A stretch of 64,000 nt of DNA from the NCBI GenBank assembly GCA_965656785.1, contig CBFHLY010000003.1, forward strand, positions 62,001-126,000. The letters are read 5' to 3'. Under the pieces are notes generated by a model. That model worked only from the letters and a program-made list of their open reading frames with translations, was not told where the DNA came from and did no database searches. Positions 35,685 to 43,909 of the stretch are shown piece by piece. Made by a program: the position numbers and the translations under genes. How positions within the stretch are numbered: position 1 is the first letter of the stretch; the number at the start of each line of letters is the position of its first letter. This DNA comes from JALQTD01 sp965656785. Its GTDB lineage: Bacteria > Bacteroidota > Bacteroidia > Flavobacteriales_D > Sanyastnellaceae.

Positions 35685-37142
35685 TCAGTCCTCGTCGTCC
35701 GCGCTGAACAGATTTCCCATCAAATCGCTGAAGCTCACCTCCCCGTCGATGACGTCCTTGCCGAGCAAGTTGTGCGCCGCCATGCCGTGCAACGCGAACT
35801 CCATGGCCCCCCGGCGCGCCTCCGCATCGTCCGTCGGCAGGTAGCGGTCGACCAGGGCCGACAACCCCGCAACGGCGTTCAACTTCGCCGCGTGTTCGGC
35901 ATCGCTGTCCATCCGCAACAGCTCCAACCCATCGTCATTGAAATGCGCAACAACTTCGGCGTAGACGTCCTCCATTTTCCCGCGGCGCACGAGCTCCGGG
36001 TCGGGGAAGCGCTCGGCGAACAACGCCCGAAACGCCTGGTTCATCAAATGCACCGCCACGCCTTCGGGGCCTTCCTGTTCGCCCTCGTACACCAGCTCCA
36101 CCTTGCCGGTAATGGCCGGGATGATTCCGAGCAGGTCGGTGATGCGCGTGGTGGTCGGCGCGTCGCCCGTCAAGTGGCTGCGCAATTCGGCTGCCGCCAC
36201 GAGCAGTTCGTAGGCCGTGATGGACAAGCGCGCCGAAACACCGCTTCCTGCATCGATGTACTCCGACTCCCGCGCCGCTACCGCCACGCGCTCCACGAGC
36301 TCCGCCACCATCGGCGAAACGACCACCCGCCGGTGCTGTTCCGCCGTCAGCCGCGCCTCTTGCGCCGTGATCGCCAACGAATCCTCGATGGAACGCGGGT
36401 AGTGGGTCAGGATTTGGGATTGGATCCGGTCTTTCAGCGGCGTGATGATGGCCCCGCGGCTCGTGTAATCCTCCGGATTCGCGGTGAACACGAATTGCAG
36501 GTCGAGCGCCAGCCGCATTTGGAAGCCGCGGATTTGGATGTCGCCTTCTTGCAGGATGTTGAACAGCGCAACTTGGATGCGCGGCTGCAGATCCGGCAGC
36601 TCGTTGATGGCGAAAATGCAGCGGTGGCTGCGCGGAATCAGGCCGTAAGCGATGACCCGTTCGTCGCTGTAGTCCAAACCCAAATTCGCCGCCTTGATCG
36701 GGTCCACGTCCCCGATCAAATCCGCCACGCTCACATCCGGCGTCGCCAGCTTCTCCACGTACCGCTCGCTCCGGTGCATCCATCCCACCGGATGATCATC
36801 GTGGAGCTGCTCGGCGGTCGAACGCAAAAGCGGCGCCATCGGATCCTCGTTCAGCACGCTCCCCGGCACCACCGGCACCCACTCGTCGAGCAGGTCCACC
36901 AGCCCGCGCGCCATCCGCGTCTTCGCCTGCCCCCGCAAGCCGAGCAAGTTCATGCTGTGCCCGGCGAGCACGGACCGCTGCACCTGCGGAATGACGGTGT
37001 CGCCGTAGCCGACCACTTCAGGGAACAGCGGCTCCCGCCGGTCCAGCATCGCAATCAAATTCGCGCGCAGTTCCTCCCGAATGGGCTTCGGCGTGTAGCC
37101 GGATTCGCGCAGTTCGCGCAGGGTTTGGATGTTCGGTTTCAT
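35685..37142 (-). CDS. MoxR/ChlI-like AAA+ ATPase paired with a VWA protein
   Basis: 485 residues. The ATP site is degenerate: Walker A-like 'GLRGQAKT' (68-75) keeps Lys74, while the Walker B position reads 'CIFAINELPDL' (around 175-185) with Asn in place of the usual Asp. 'ALFNILQEGDIQIRGFQMRL' and 'FVFTANPEDYTSRGAIITPL' are ChlI/MoxR-type. Such proteins are often labelled sigma-54-interacting or magnesium-chelatase subunits, but no sigma-54 GAFTGA loop is present. The VWA gene 10 nt upstream suggests an AAA+/VWA chaperone pair acting on cofactor-bearing or membrane proteins; the client is unknown. ATG at 37142 preferred over the adjacent TTG. Confidence 0.82.
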   Translation of the reverse strand: MKPNIQTLRELRESGYTPKPIREELRANLIAMLDRREPLFPEVVGYGDTVIPQVQRSVLAGHSMNLLGLRGQAKTRMARGLVDLLDEWVPVVPGSVLNEDPMAPLLRSTAEQLHDDHPVGWMHRSERYVEKLATPDVSVADLIGDVDPIKAANLGLDYSDERVIAYGLIPRSHRCIFAINELPDLQPRIQVALFNILQEGDIQIRGFQMRLALDLQFVFTANPEDYTSRGAIITPLKDRIQSQILTHYPRSIEDSLAITAQEARLTAEQHRRVVVSPMVAELVERVAVAARESEYIDAGSGVSARLSITAYELLVAAAELRSHLTGDAPTTTRITDLLGIIPAITGKVELVYEGEQEGPEGVAVHLMNQAFRALFAERFPDPELVRRGKMEDVYAEVVAHFNDDGLELLRMDSDAEHAAKLNAVAGLSALVDRYLPTDDAEARRGAMEFALHGMAAHNLLGKDVIDGEVSFSDLMGNLFSADDED

Positions 37143-37152
37143 CAAGTCGGTT

Positions 37153-38268
37153 TCAGCGGGCGCGCCGCGAGCGGCCCTGTTGGAAGTCGGTGAAAATGGT
37201 GTCGCTCAGGCCTTGGAGGCCCGTGAAAAACGCGCGCCCTTGGTTCGCCTCGGTGAACGTTTCGACGAACTCCTGCAGCTGCGGGTCGGTGGCGATCATG
37301 AACGTCGTGATGGGGATGCCCAACTTCCGGCATTGTCGGGCCAAATTGTAACACCGGCCCGTAATCAGCGGATCGAGCATCCACGAAGGGTTCTTGTAGT
37401 ACCCGGTCGGTTCGCTGGGGTCGTTCAGGCACGTCGGCTTGCCGTCCGTGATCATGAAAATCTGGCGGTTCGGGGTTTTGCGCCGGCGAAGGATGTCCAT
37501 GGCGAGTTCCAGGCCGGCCGCGGTGTTCGTGTGGAACGGGCCGACTTGCAGGTAGGGCAGCTCGGCGATGTTCACTTCCCACGCGTCGTTGCCGAAGGCC
37601 ACGATGTCGAGGTGGTCCTTCGGGTAGCGGGTGAGCACGAGTTCGCTCAGGGCGAGGGCCACCTTCCGCGCGGGGGTGATGCGGTCTTCGCCGTACAGGA
37701 TCATGGAGTGAGACAAATCGATCATCAGCACGGTCGACGTGGCCGTCCGCCATTCCCGGTCCTCCACCACGAGGTCGTTCTCGGTCAGCCGGAACGTGCC
37801 CGGTCCGTGGTTGATTTGGGCGTTGCGGAGGGAGGCAGAGAAATCGATTTGGTCGAGGCGGTCACCGAATTGGTACGGCCGCCGGTCCTCCGTCGGTTCG
37901 TCGCCAGCGCCGCGATGGCGCGACTTGTGGCCGCCCGAGGTGCCCTTTTTCAGGTTGCCGAAGATTTGATCCAACGCCCGCGAGCGGATGCCCTGCTCGC
38001 CCTTCGCCCCCAAGCGCTGGCCGCCGCCACCGCCGGGACGCTGCTCCCGGATGTAGCCCTTCGCCCGCAACTCCTCCACGAAGTCGTCCACGGTGTAATC
38101 GGGCGTGGTCAGGCTGTGTTGGCGGTCAATTTCACGCAACCAATCGATGGCCTCGTCCACATCGCCCGCGGTGTGCGTGGCGATTTCGAGGAACAGCTCA
38201 AGCAGGCGCTCGAAGGGCGTGCGTTGGTCGGCATTTGGCCGGAACTCGTGAAAATGGAATCCGCGCAT
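37153..38268 (-). CDS. VWA-domain protein
   Basis: 371 residues. The N-terminal ~100 residues are helical and charged ('FERLLELFLEIATHTAG', 'YTVDDFVEELRAKGYIREQ'), followed by a Gly/Lys linker and a C-terminal von Willebrand A domain with an intact metal site: 'DLSHS' (184-188, the DxSxS motif), the Thr of 'FHTNTAAGLEL' and the Asp of 'FMITDGKPTC'. Together with the downstream AAA+ ATPase it forms a MoxR/VWA-type couple. The ATG is chosen as the first Met after a GC-rich shadow frame. It is divergent from ispG with 63 nt between starts. Confidence 0.82.
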   Translation of the reverse strand: MRGFHFHEFRPNADQRTPFERLLELFLEIATHTAGDVDEAIDWLREIDRQHSLTTPDYTVDDFVEELRAKGYIREQRPGGGGGQRLGAKGEQGIRSRALDQIFGNLKKGTSGGHKSRHRGAGDEPTEDRRPYQFGDRLDQIDFSASLRNAQINHGPGTFRLTENDLVVEDREWRTATSTVLMIDLSHSMILYGEDRITPARKVALALSELVLTRYPKDHLDIVAFGNDAWEVNIAELPYLQVGPFHTNTAAGLELAMDILRRRKTPNRQIFMITDGKPTCLNDPSEPTGYYKNPSWMLDPLITGRCYNLARQCRKLGIPITTFMIATDPQLQEFVETFTEANQGRAFFTGLQGLSDTIFTDFQQGRSRRAR

Positions 38269-38298
38269 GGTACAGGAACAAATAACTTGAAGAAAGGG

Positions 38299-38327
38299 TT
38301 TGCACATTGACCCGTCCGCTAATTTCG
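38299..38327 (+). promoter_or_regulatory. ispG promoter: TTTG, 17-nt spacer, TAATTTCG
   Basis: TTTG (38299-38302) and TAATTTCG (38320-38327) fit the Bacteroidota -33/-7 arrangement; the box ends 4 nt before the ATG. Confidence 0.65.
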
Positions 38328-38331
38328 CACC

Positions 38332-40272
38332 ATGCAGCACGCCAACTACTGCCCCGACCGATTCAATTACGAACGCCGCGCCTCGCACCCCGTTCGCATC
38401 GGTGCCCTCACCTTAGGAGGAGATGCCCCCATCCGATTGCAGTCCATGACCACCACCGACACCCTCGACATCGAGGGCACCGTGGCGCAGTCGCTGCGCA
38501 TGATCGAGGCGGGCTGCGAGCTAGTGCGCATCACCGCGCCTTCCAAGCGGGAAGCGGCAGCACTCGGCGAAATCAAGGCCGCCCTCGCTGCGGCCGGCCA
38601 CGGGGACGTGCCCGTCGTGGCGGACATCCACTTCACCCCCAACGCGGCCGAAGTCGCGGCCGATCACGTCGAGAAAATTCGCGTCAATCCCGGCAACTAC
38701 GCCGACAAAAAGAAGTTCGAGGAAATCGAATACACGGACGCGTCCTATGCGGCAGAACTCGAACGGATTCGGTCCAAGTTCACGCCGCTCGTCCTGAAGT
38801 GCAAGGAATTGGGTCGGGCGATGCGCATCGGCACCAACCACGGTTCGTTGAGCGATCGCATCATGAGCCGGTTTGGGGACACCGCAGAGGGGATGGTCGA
38901 AAGCGCGTTGGAGTTTTTGCGGATCTGCCGGGAGCACGATTACCACGATTTGGTCATCAGCATGAAGTCTTCGAATCCGCAAGTCATGGTGCACGCTTAC
39001 CGGCTGCTCGTGGCCCGCATGGACGAAGAAGGCATGGACTATCCGCTTCACCTCGGGGTGACGGAAGCGGGCGATGGCGAAGACGGGCGCATCAAGAGTG
39101 CTGTGGGCATCGGGACGCTGCTTGAAGACGGCATCGGCGACACGGTCCGGGTTTCCCTGACGGAAGCTCCCGAGGCCGAAATCCCCGTGGCCCGCAAGCT
39201 CGTGGAGCGCTATGCTCAGCGCGCGAAAGGCCAAGCGCTGCCCGTCGAGGGTGCGGAGTGGAATCCGTTCGAATACACCCGGCGGGTGACGCGGGAAGTC
39301 GGAAACATCGGCGGAAAGCAGGTCCCGGTGGTGGTGCATTCGCTGGGAAAAGTGCCGGTGACGCCAGCGGCCTTCTTCGGCTGTGGGTACCGGTACAGCG
39401 TGCCACTGGACAAATGGAACCTCGACGAATTCGCTTGCGACGTCGTCTACGTGGGTGACCGCGAAGTCCCGTTCGAATTGCCGGGAACGTTGAGCATTTT
39501 GCAGGACGCGGCGGCTTGGACGGGGGCAGAACGTCACATCCCGCTCTTCGACGCTGTTGAATTTGAGCGCGCCGACCTGGCGCCGACCGCAACGGCCTTC
39601 GTGCGCGCTCACCGCGCGGATTGCGAGCGGCCTGAGTTCATTCAGCGCCTGAACGAAGGGGCTTCGGTCGTGGTCGTGCTGGAGACCCAATCGGAGCACG
39701 CCATGGCGGACTTGCGTGCCGCCACCTTGGCCCTCCAAGCTGCGGGGTGCGACGCGCCCATCGTCATCCGCAGGCAGTTTGACGGCCACGACCCGGAAAC
39801 GTTCCAGCTGCACATGGCCACCGATGCAGGAGGACTGTTGCTCGATGGGATGGGGGACGGGGTTTGGCTTGAAGCCGATCACATTCCGCTCCAATTGCGC
39901 AACTCCACAGCCTTCGGCATCCTGCAAGCGACGCGAACGCGCATCTCAAAAACCGAGTACATCAGCTGCCCAAGTTGCGGCCGAACCCTGTTCGACTTGC
40001 AGGAAACGACGGCGAAGATCCGCGCCGTCACCTCTCACCTCAAGGGCATTAAAATCGGCATCATGGGCTGCATCGTCAACGGACCTGGAGAAATGGCCGA
40101 TGCCGACTATGGATACGTCGGGACCGGACCGGGCGTCATCACGTTGTACAAGGAGCGGGATGTCGTCCAACGCAACGTGCCCGCGGAGGAAGCCGTGGAT
40201 GCGCTCATCGAGCTCATTCGCTCGCACGGAGACTGGGTTGAACCCGTTGTAAAGGACGAGGCCGGGGTCTGA
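38332..40272 (+). CDS. ispG: 4-hydroxy-3-methylbut-2-enyl-diphosphate synthase (long form)
   Basis: 646 residues, the long form with a large inserted domain typical of Bacteroidota, Chlamydiae and plants (E. coli IspG is about 370). It converts MEcPP to HMBPP, the sixth step of the methylerythritol phosphate pathway. The N-terminal TIM barrel ('PIRLQSMTTTDTLDIEGT', 'VADIHFTPNAAEVAADHVEKIR' in part) precedes the insert (~270-540); the C-terminal [4Fe-4S] domain shows 'ISCPSCGRTLFDL' and 'GCIVNGPGEMADADYGYVG'. The ATG is fixed by the promoter box 4 nt upstream. The stop codon lies inside an inverted repeat. Confidence 0.95.
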   Translation: MQHANYCPDRFNYERRASHPVRIGALTLGGDAPIRLQSMTTTDTLDIEGTVAQSLRMIEAGCELVRITAPSKREAAALGEIKAALAAAGHGDVPVVADIHFTPNAAEVAADHVEKIRVNPGNYADKKKFEEIEYTDASYAAELERIRSKFTPLVLKCKELGRAMRIGTNHGSLSDRIMSRFGDTAEGMVESALEFLRICREHDYHDLVISMKSSNPQVMVHAYRLLVARMDEEGMDYPLHLGVTEAGDGEDGRIKSAVGIGTLLEDGIGDTVRVSLTEAPEAEIPVARKLVERYAQRAKGQALPVEGAEWNPFEYTRRVTREVGNIGGKQVPVVVHSLGKVPVTPAAFFGCGYRYSVPLDKWNLDEFACDVVYVGDREVPFELPGTLSILQDAAAWTGAERHIPLFDAVEFERADLAPTATAFVRAHRADCERPEFIQRLNEGASVVVVLETQSEHAMADLRAATLALQAAGCDAPIVIRRQFDGHDPETFQLHMATDAGGLLLDGMGDGVWLEADHIPLQLRNSTAFGILQATRTRISKTEYISCPSCGRTLFDLQETTAKIRAVTSHLKGIKIGIMGCIVNGPGEMADADYGYVGTGPGVITLYKERDVVQRNVPAEEAVDALIELIRSHGDWVEPVVKDEAGV

Positions 40273-40292
40273 TGCGCCAGTCCCCGGCCTCG
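40257..40292 (+). repeat. 11-bp inverted repeat spanning the ispG stop codon
   Basis: CGAGGCCGGGG (40257-40267) pairs perfectly with CCCCGGCCTCG (40282-40292); the 14-nt loop holds the TGA stop and can add a CTG/CAG pairing. There is no T-run, so it would be an RNA stabiliser or a factor-dependent end rather than a classic terminator. Confidence 0.6.
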
Positions 40293-40537
40293 AGCTTGTC
40301 GTGACCGCTTAACCTCACTTGGGACAAAGCTACTTTGCAAGACCTGACAAGAAAGTGAAAAAGCGCAAAAAAGCGTTGCGTGTCATACTTGCGCACATTC
40401 ACACATCACCAATTAGTTGACTTTCAAATACTCAGGTGTTTGTTGTCATGCTGAGAACATGACACCTCATGCTCCTGACTTACCCGAACGATTCGAGACC
40501 AGGCTTCCGATTGTCACCTAATTTTTCCACCTCTACT
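40273..40537. other. Convergent intergenic region, AT-rich relative to surroundings
   Basis: 265 bases between the convergent ispG and membrane-protein genes. I find no convincing gene. It holds a 7-bp perfect inverted repeat (TGTCATG, 7-nt loop, CATGACA, 40444-40464) and A/T-rich tracts such as GCAAAAAAGC; no tRNA fold is evident. Confidence 0.5.
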
Positions 40538-41080
40538 TCATTTCAGCCCCGAACTGAGCCATCCGAGCAACGCCCATGGCACGATGGCGTCGAGCAAATA
40601 AGCCCAAATGTCCGGGTCAGCGAACCAAATGAAGTTGGTGTACGGAATGAACAAGAAGCCCATCACCCCAACTCCCATCGAGGTGAGCAACCGCTGCTTG
40701 AGGCCCCCATCCACTTTCCTCAAAAGGGCGTGCAACATCCAAGCAATGATCATGCACACGAGGAATCCCCGCACGAGGTTCATCCCCATCCCAGAGTAAC
40801 TGTGGTTTCTCCGAAAGTTGATTCGGGCGTGGCTGCTGCCTTCGTGAGCGGCTTGCCACGCCTCCATCGCAGCGGCATCTTCCATCAACTCAGGACCAGG
40901 TTGGCCCAATACGTACATGCCACTCTCCAATCCGGAGGCCTCCAGCGCGGCCAGGATTTCATCCTGAAGCGGCGTGTATGCCATCGAACTCATGTGGAAC
41001 GCGGGGAAAGCAAAGGCCAAAAACTGCCAGGTGAACAAGATCAACCCGCCCAACACAGCAAACAGAAAACGGTTTTTCAT
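40538..41080 (-). CDS. Conserved membrane protein of unknown function
   Basis: 180 residues: N-terminal membrane segment ('FLFAVLGGLILFTWQFLAFA'), a periplasmic part (~28-95) and three further hydrophobic segments ('LVRGFLVCMIIAWMLHALL', 'LLTSMGVGVMGFLFIPYTNF', 'LLDAIVPWALLGWL'). The pattern of a small periplasmic domain starting 'YTPLQDEILAALE' occurs in Bacteroidota membrane proteins without assigned role. Upstream lies the leucine-rich-repeat gene on the same strand, 66 nt away. Confidence 0.6.
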   Translation of the reverse strand: MKNRFLFAVLGGLILFTWQFLAFAFPAFHMSSMAYTPLQDEILAALEASGLESGMYVLGQPGPELMEDAAAMEAWQAAHEGSSHARINFRRNHSYSGMGMNLVRGFLVCMIIAWMLHALLRKVDGGLKQRLLTSMGVGVMGFLFIPYTNFIWFADPDIWAYLLDAIVPWALLGWLSSGLK

Positions 41081-41146
41081 CGAAAATGGAAATGGTTCAG
41101 GGCCTGAAGATGCACCAAAATCCCAATTCCGTGCTTCAGTCCGCGC

Positions 41147-42844
41147 TCACTCGTCGTATTTCACCTTGCAATCCGGCAACTTCGACTGCCATGAAATGGC
41201 GGTAGCAGCCGGGATTTGGGTTCCTCGAAGGTCCAGGACGCGCAGCTCGGAACAGTTCGCCAACGACTCGGGCAAATCCGTTAGGGGATTTCCTTTGAGC
41301 AACAGCTTCTTCAGCGTGCCCAGTTCGCCAATGGATGCAGGCAACGCCGTCAACGCGTTGCTGGTGAGCACCAACGTTTGGAGGGTTCCACAGCGCGCGA
41401 TGGATGCGGGGAGTTCGGTGAAAGCCATGCCACTCACATCGAGGTAGGCCAACCGATCAATGCCGATGATTTCCTCGGGCATGGCACCGCCCATCAAATC
41501 CCGGTCAAGGAGCGGATTCAAACGCAGCATGTATCCGCCGATGGTCTGCTCGAGGCGTGCACCGAGGCGCTGTTCCAAGGTCAGTTCAGTCTCCGCAGCC
41601 GCTTGGTTCTCGGGAGCATCGGCCTCCGCCTCGGCCTTCCAGTTGCGCAAGGCCTCCGTGAATCCAGCGTACACATCGGAACCGGAGAACATGTCCACGT
41701 CCTTGTTCTCCGAACGCTTGCCCAAAACGTCTTTCAAGTCGATGGCCTTAAACGTTTCCACGGCCTCATCGGGGGCCCATCCGGGGTTCGATGCTGCGGC
41801 CTTGCGCCGGTTGGCAAGCAGGGTTCGCTGGGCTTCGATTTGGGCCCATTCCGGCTCCATGGCCGCGGTCATGCTGCGGGCCGCTTGCAGGTGACGGGCG
41901 CACGCGGCGAAATCGCCCCGGTACAAGTGGCCCTGGGCCAAGTTCAGGTGCAGCGCCCGCGCCACGACCTTGTTTACGTCCGCTTTCGGATTCAACAGGT
42001 CAGCGCGCTCCAACCACGTGCTCCACGTCGCCATCGGCCCATCAAGGGCTTCCCAGTTCTGCGCTTCGAAGGCTGCGACAGCGGCCTCTTGCGCCGCGTC
42101 CAATTCCGTGTAGTCCACCTTGCGGTTTTTCGCCGTGGCCACTTCAACGCTGGCCTTGACGTCATTGAAATACAACCGGGTCTCCAAGACGTCGACCATG
42201 GTGGACAACTGGGTCAGGACCGACTTTCGGCGGATGAACCGTTCGGCCTCGGAGGTGCGCACCGCCGTTTCAAGCTCCGTCTCTGACCGGTAGTCCAATT
42301 TCGATTTCGAATAGCTGAAGCCTCCCTTGCTCGATTCGATGACGGAAATCTTCTCGTTGCCGTAGCGGACGTTCACGCCAGCGGGCAACTCAAAACCGTC
42401 GAGGAGGTTGCCCGCTGCGTCCGTGATTTGGACCGTCAAGGGCTGCTCGTAATCGACTTGGTACCAGTACGTCATCTCCTCGCCCTTAACCGCCTCGCTC
42501 TTCGCCGTCCGGCGGCCCATCGACCCCTCACCGAGGGCGACTTGAACCAACAGCGTCGGGTTCGATTCCACCAAGGCCACCTCCTGTTCCAACGTGTAGT
42601 ACGACATGCCAGCGAACCGCTCACCCGCCTTCAAAATGGCAGCGTTCCCTCCCCAACGACGCAAATCATCCAAACTGAAGTAGTTGGGGTCGGCATGCAC
42701 CACGAACTGGATGTTGCGCACGAGGTCCTCTGGGACCGTAGGCACTTCCGTGAAATCGAATTTCGCGGACTTCATGGAAGGCCGTTGAGCGAGCAGGGGC
42801 TGCGCAATGAACAGCGCATACAAGACGATGATTAGGTGTTTCAC
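41147..42844 (-). CDS. Secreted protein with C-terminal leucine-rich repeats
   Basis: 565 residues with a signal peptide ('LIIVLYALFIAQPLLAQ'), a novel N-terminal region (~25-200), a helical middle rich in Ala/Glu (~200-410) that looks like repeat-type helices, and about four leucine-rich repeats at the C-terminus (~450-550: 'LAYLDVSGMAFTELPASIA', 'LQTLVLTSNALTALPASIG', 'LKKLLLKGNPLTDLPESLA'). Leucine-rich repeats usually bind protein; the ligand is unknown and no T9SS tail is present. The start is a GTG, supported by the signal peptide and a TATTTTTA box at 42862-42869 (17-nt gap, as for the small gene at 10684). Confidence 0.7.
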   Translation of the reverse strand: MKHLIIVLYALFIAQPLLAQRPSMKSAKFDFTEVPTVPEDLVRNIQFVVHADPNYFSLDDLRRWGGNAAILKAGERFAGMSYYTLEQEVALVESNPTLLVQVALGEGSMGRRTAKSEAVKGEEMTYWYQVDYEQPLTVQITDAAGNLLDGFELPAGVNVRYGNEKISVIESSKGGFSYSKSKLDYRSETELETAVRTSEAERFIRRKSVLTQLSTMVDVLETRLYFNDVKASVEVATAKNRKVDYTELDAAQEAAVAAFEAQNWEALDGPMATWSTWLERADLLNPKADVNKVVARALHLNLAQGHLYRGDFAACARHLQAARSMTAAMEPEWAQIEAQRTLLANRRKAAASNPGWAPDEAVETFKAIDLKDVLGKRSENKDVDMFSGSDVYAGFTEALRNWKAEAEADAPENQAAAETELTLEQRLGARLEQTIGGYMLRLNPLLDRDLMGGAMPEEIIGIDRLAYLDVSGMAFTELPASIARCGTLQTLVLTSNALTALPASIGELGTLKKLLLKGNPLTDLPESLANCSELRVLDLRGTQIPAATAISWQSKLPDCKVKYDE

Positions 42845-42932
42845 GGTTCGGGTTCTTGGTGTAAAAATAGCGGGCTCCCCCCGGATTCACTCCCGCTCTC
42901 AGGTTAAATCTGAAGGAAGGCAGGAGCGGACC

Positions 42933-43517
42933 TTACGGTTTGCTGAAGTAACGCTTTTGGTTCAGCAAAATCCAAATCACCGCGCACGAAATCGCCGCAT
43001 CAGCGATGTTCCAAATCGGAGGGAATACCTCCCGCCCTTGCCAAGGACCCAAGGGCCACTCCACGGTAAAGTGGAACATGTCCACCACATCGGCCATGAA
43101 CCACGAGGCGTACCCATCCGAGGGATCAAATCGCGCTGCCTCGTCCCATCCGGATTTCGTGAAGAACCGACCGTAAAAGACGGAATCGATGATGTTGCCC
43201 ACCGCCCCTGCCCAAATCAGCGCAATCGACCTCAGAAATCCCTTGTGCGCTCCCGTTTTCGCGGCGTGTACGAGGTACCAGCCGATGGCCAACGCCGCGA
43301 GGACGCGAAAAGCGCGCAAAGCCAACTTGCCCAAATCGCCCGGCAATGCCCAACCGAACGCCATGCCATCGTTCTCGATGAACTGCAGTTCGATGAGACC
43401 AGGAACCAAGGGCATTCGTTGGCCAATGGTGAAGGTGGTCTTGATGTAAAACTTCAAGAGCTGGTCCGCCAACAAGACGGGCAAGGCCCACACGGCCAAC
43501 AAATTGCCAAGGCGCAT
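42933..43517 (-). CDS. lspA: Lipoprotein signal peptidase (SPase II)
   Basis: 194-residue inner-membrane aspartyl protease that cleaves prolipoprotein signal peptides before the lipidated cysteine. Catalytic aspartates are Asp111 in 'GNIIDSVFYG' and Asp173 in 'WNIADAAISC'; 'FIENDGMAFG' is the family Asn motif. It has four membrane segments and a ~30-residue loop insertion between them (~115-150) typical of Bacteroidota LspA. The ATG at 43517 is 7 nt after the dksA-like stop, so the ileS-dksA-lspA order is an operon, as in many other Bacteroidota. Confidence 0.93.
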   Translation of the reverse strand: MRLGNLLAVWALPVLLADQLLKFYIKTTFTIGQRMPLVPGLIELQFIENDGMAFGWALPGDLGKLALRAFRVLAALAIGWYLVHAAKTGAHKGFLRSIALIWAGAVGNIIDSVFYGRFFTKSGWDEAARFDPSDGYASWFMADVVDMFHFTVEWPLGPWQGREVFPPIWNIADAAISCAVIWILLNQKRYFSKP

Positions 43518-43524
43518 GCTGGTC

Positions 43525-43896
43525 TTACTGTCGATTCTTCGCTTCGATCGACATCGTCGCGTGCGGCACAAGGCGCAGGCGCTCCTTCGGAATGAGCTTG
43601 CCCGTGACTCGGCAGACGCCGTACGTCTTATTCTTGATGCGGAGGAGGGCGTTTTCCAAGTTCATGATGAACTTTTGTTGGCGCGCCGCCAACTGGGCCG
43701 TTTCCTCGCGGCTCATGGTTTCTGAGCCGTCTTCCATCATCTTGAAGGTGGGCGACGTGTCATCGGTGCTGTTGTCGCCCTCGTGGGAGAGGGCGCGTTG
43801 GAGCTCCTGCAAGTTCTCTTTTGCCACTCCGAGTTTCTCTTGAATCAGCGCCTCGAATTCCGCGAGTTCGCTGTCTGAATAACGGGTTTCTGCCAT
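43525..43896 (-). CDS. DksA/TraR-family regulator with reduced zinc finger
   Basis: 123 residues: an N-terminal coiled coil (~8-40), a helix ending 'ENALLRIKNKTYGVCRVTGKL' (in part) and the C-terminal finger region 'IPKERLRLVPHATMSIEAK'. The usual four zinc cysteines are reduced to one (Cys95), a form common in Bacteroidota. DksA-like proteins insert into the RNA polymerase secondary channel and shape the stringent response; a metal-independent finger is inferred. GGAGAG precedes the ATG. It is sandwiched between ileS (13 nt) and lspA (7 nt). Confidence 0.87.
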   Translation of the reverse strand: MAETRYSDSELAEFEALIQEKLGVAKENLQELQRALSHEGDNSTDDTSPTFKMMEDGSETMSREETAQLAARQQKFIMNLENALLRIKNKTYGVCRVTGKLIPKERLRLVPHATMSIEAKNRQ

Positions 43897-43909
43897 CTCT
43901 CTCCGTTTC

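Noticed and set aside
40214..40402. A 62-codon minus-strand frame over the ispG end
   Set aside because: Overlaps the conserved end of ispG and has no signal or domain.
41096..41108. TTCAGG-G-CCTGAA palindrome upstream of the membrane-protein gene
   Set aside because: Only 6-bp arms; too short to claim as an operator without other copies.
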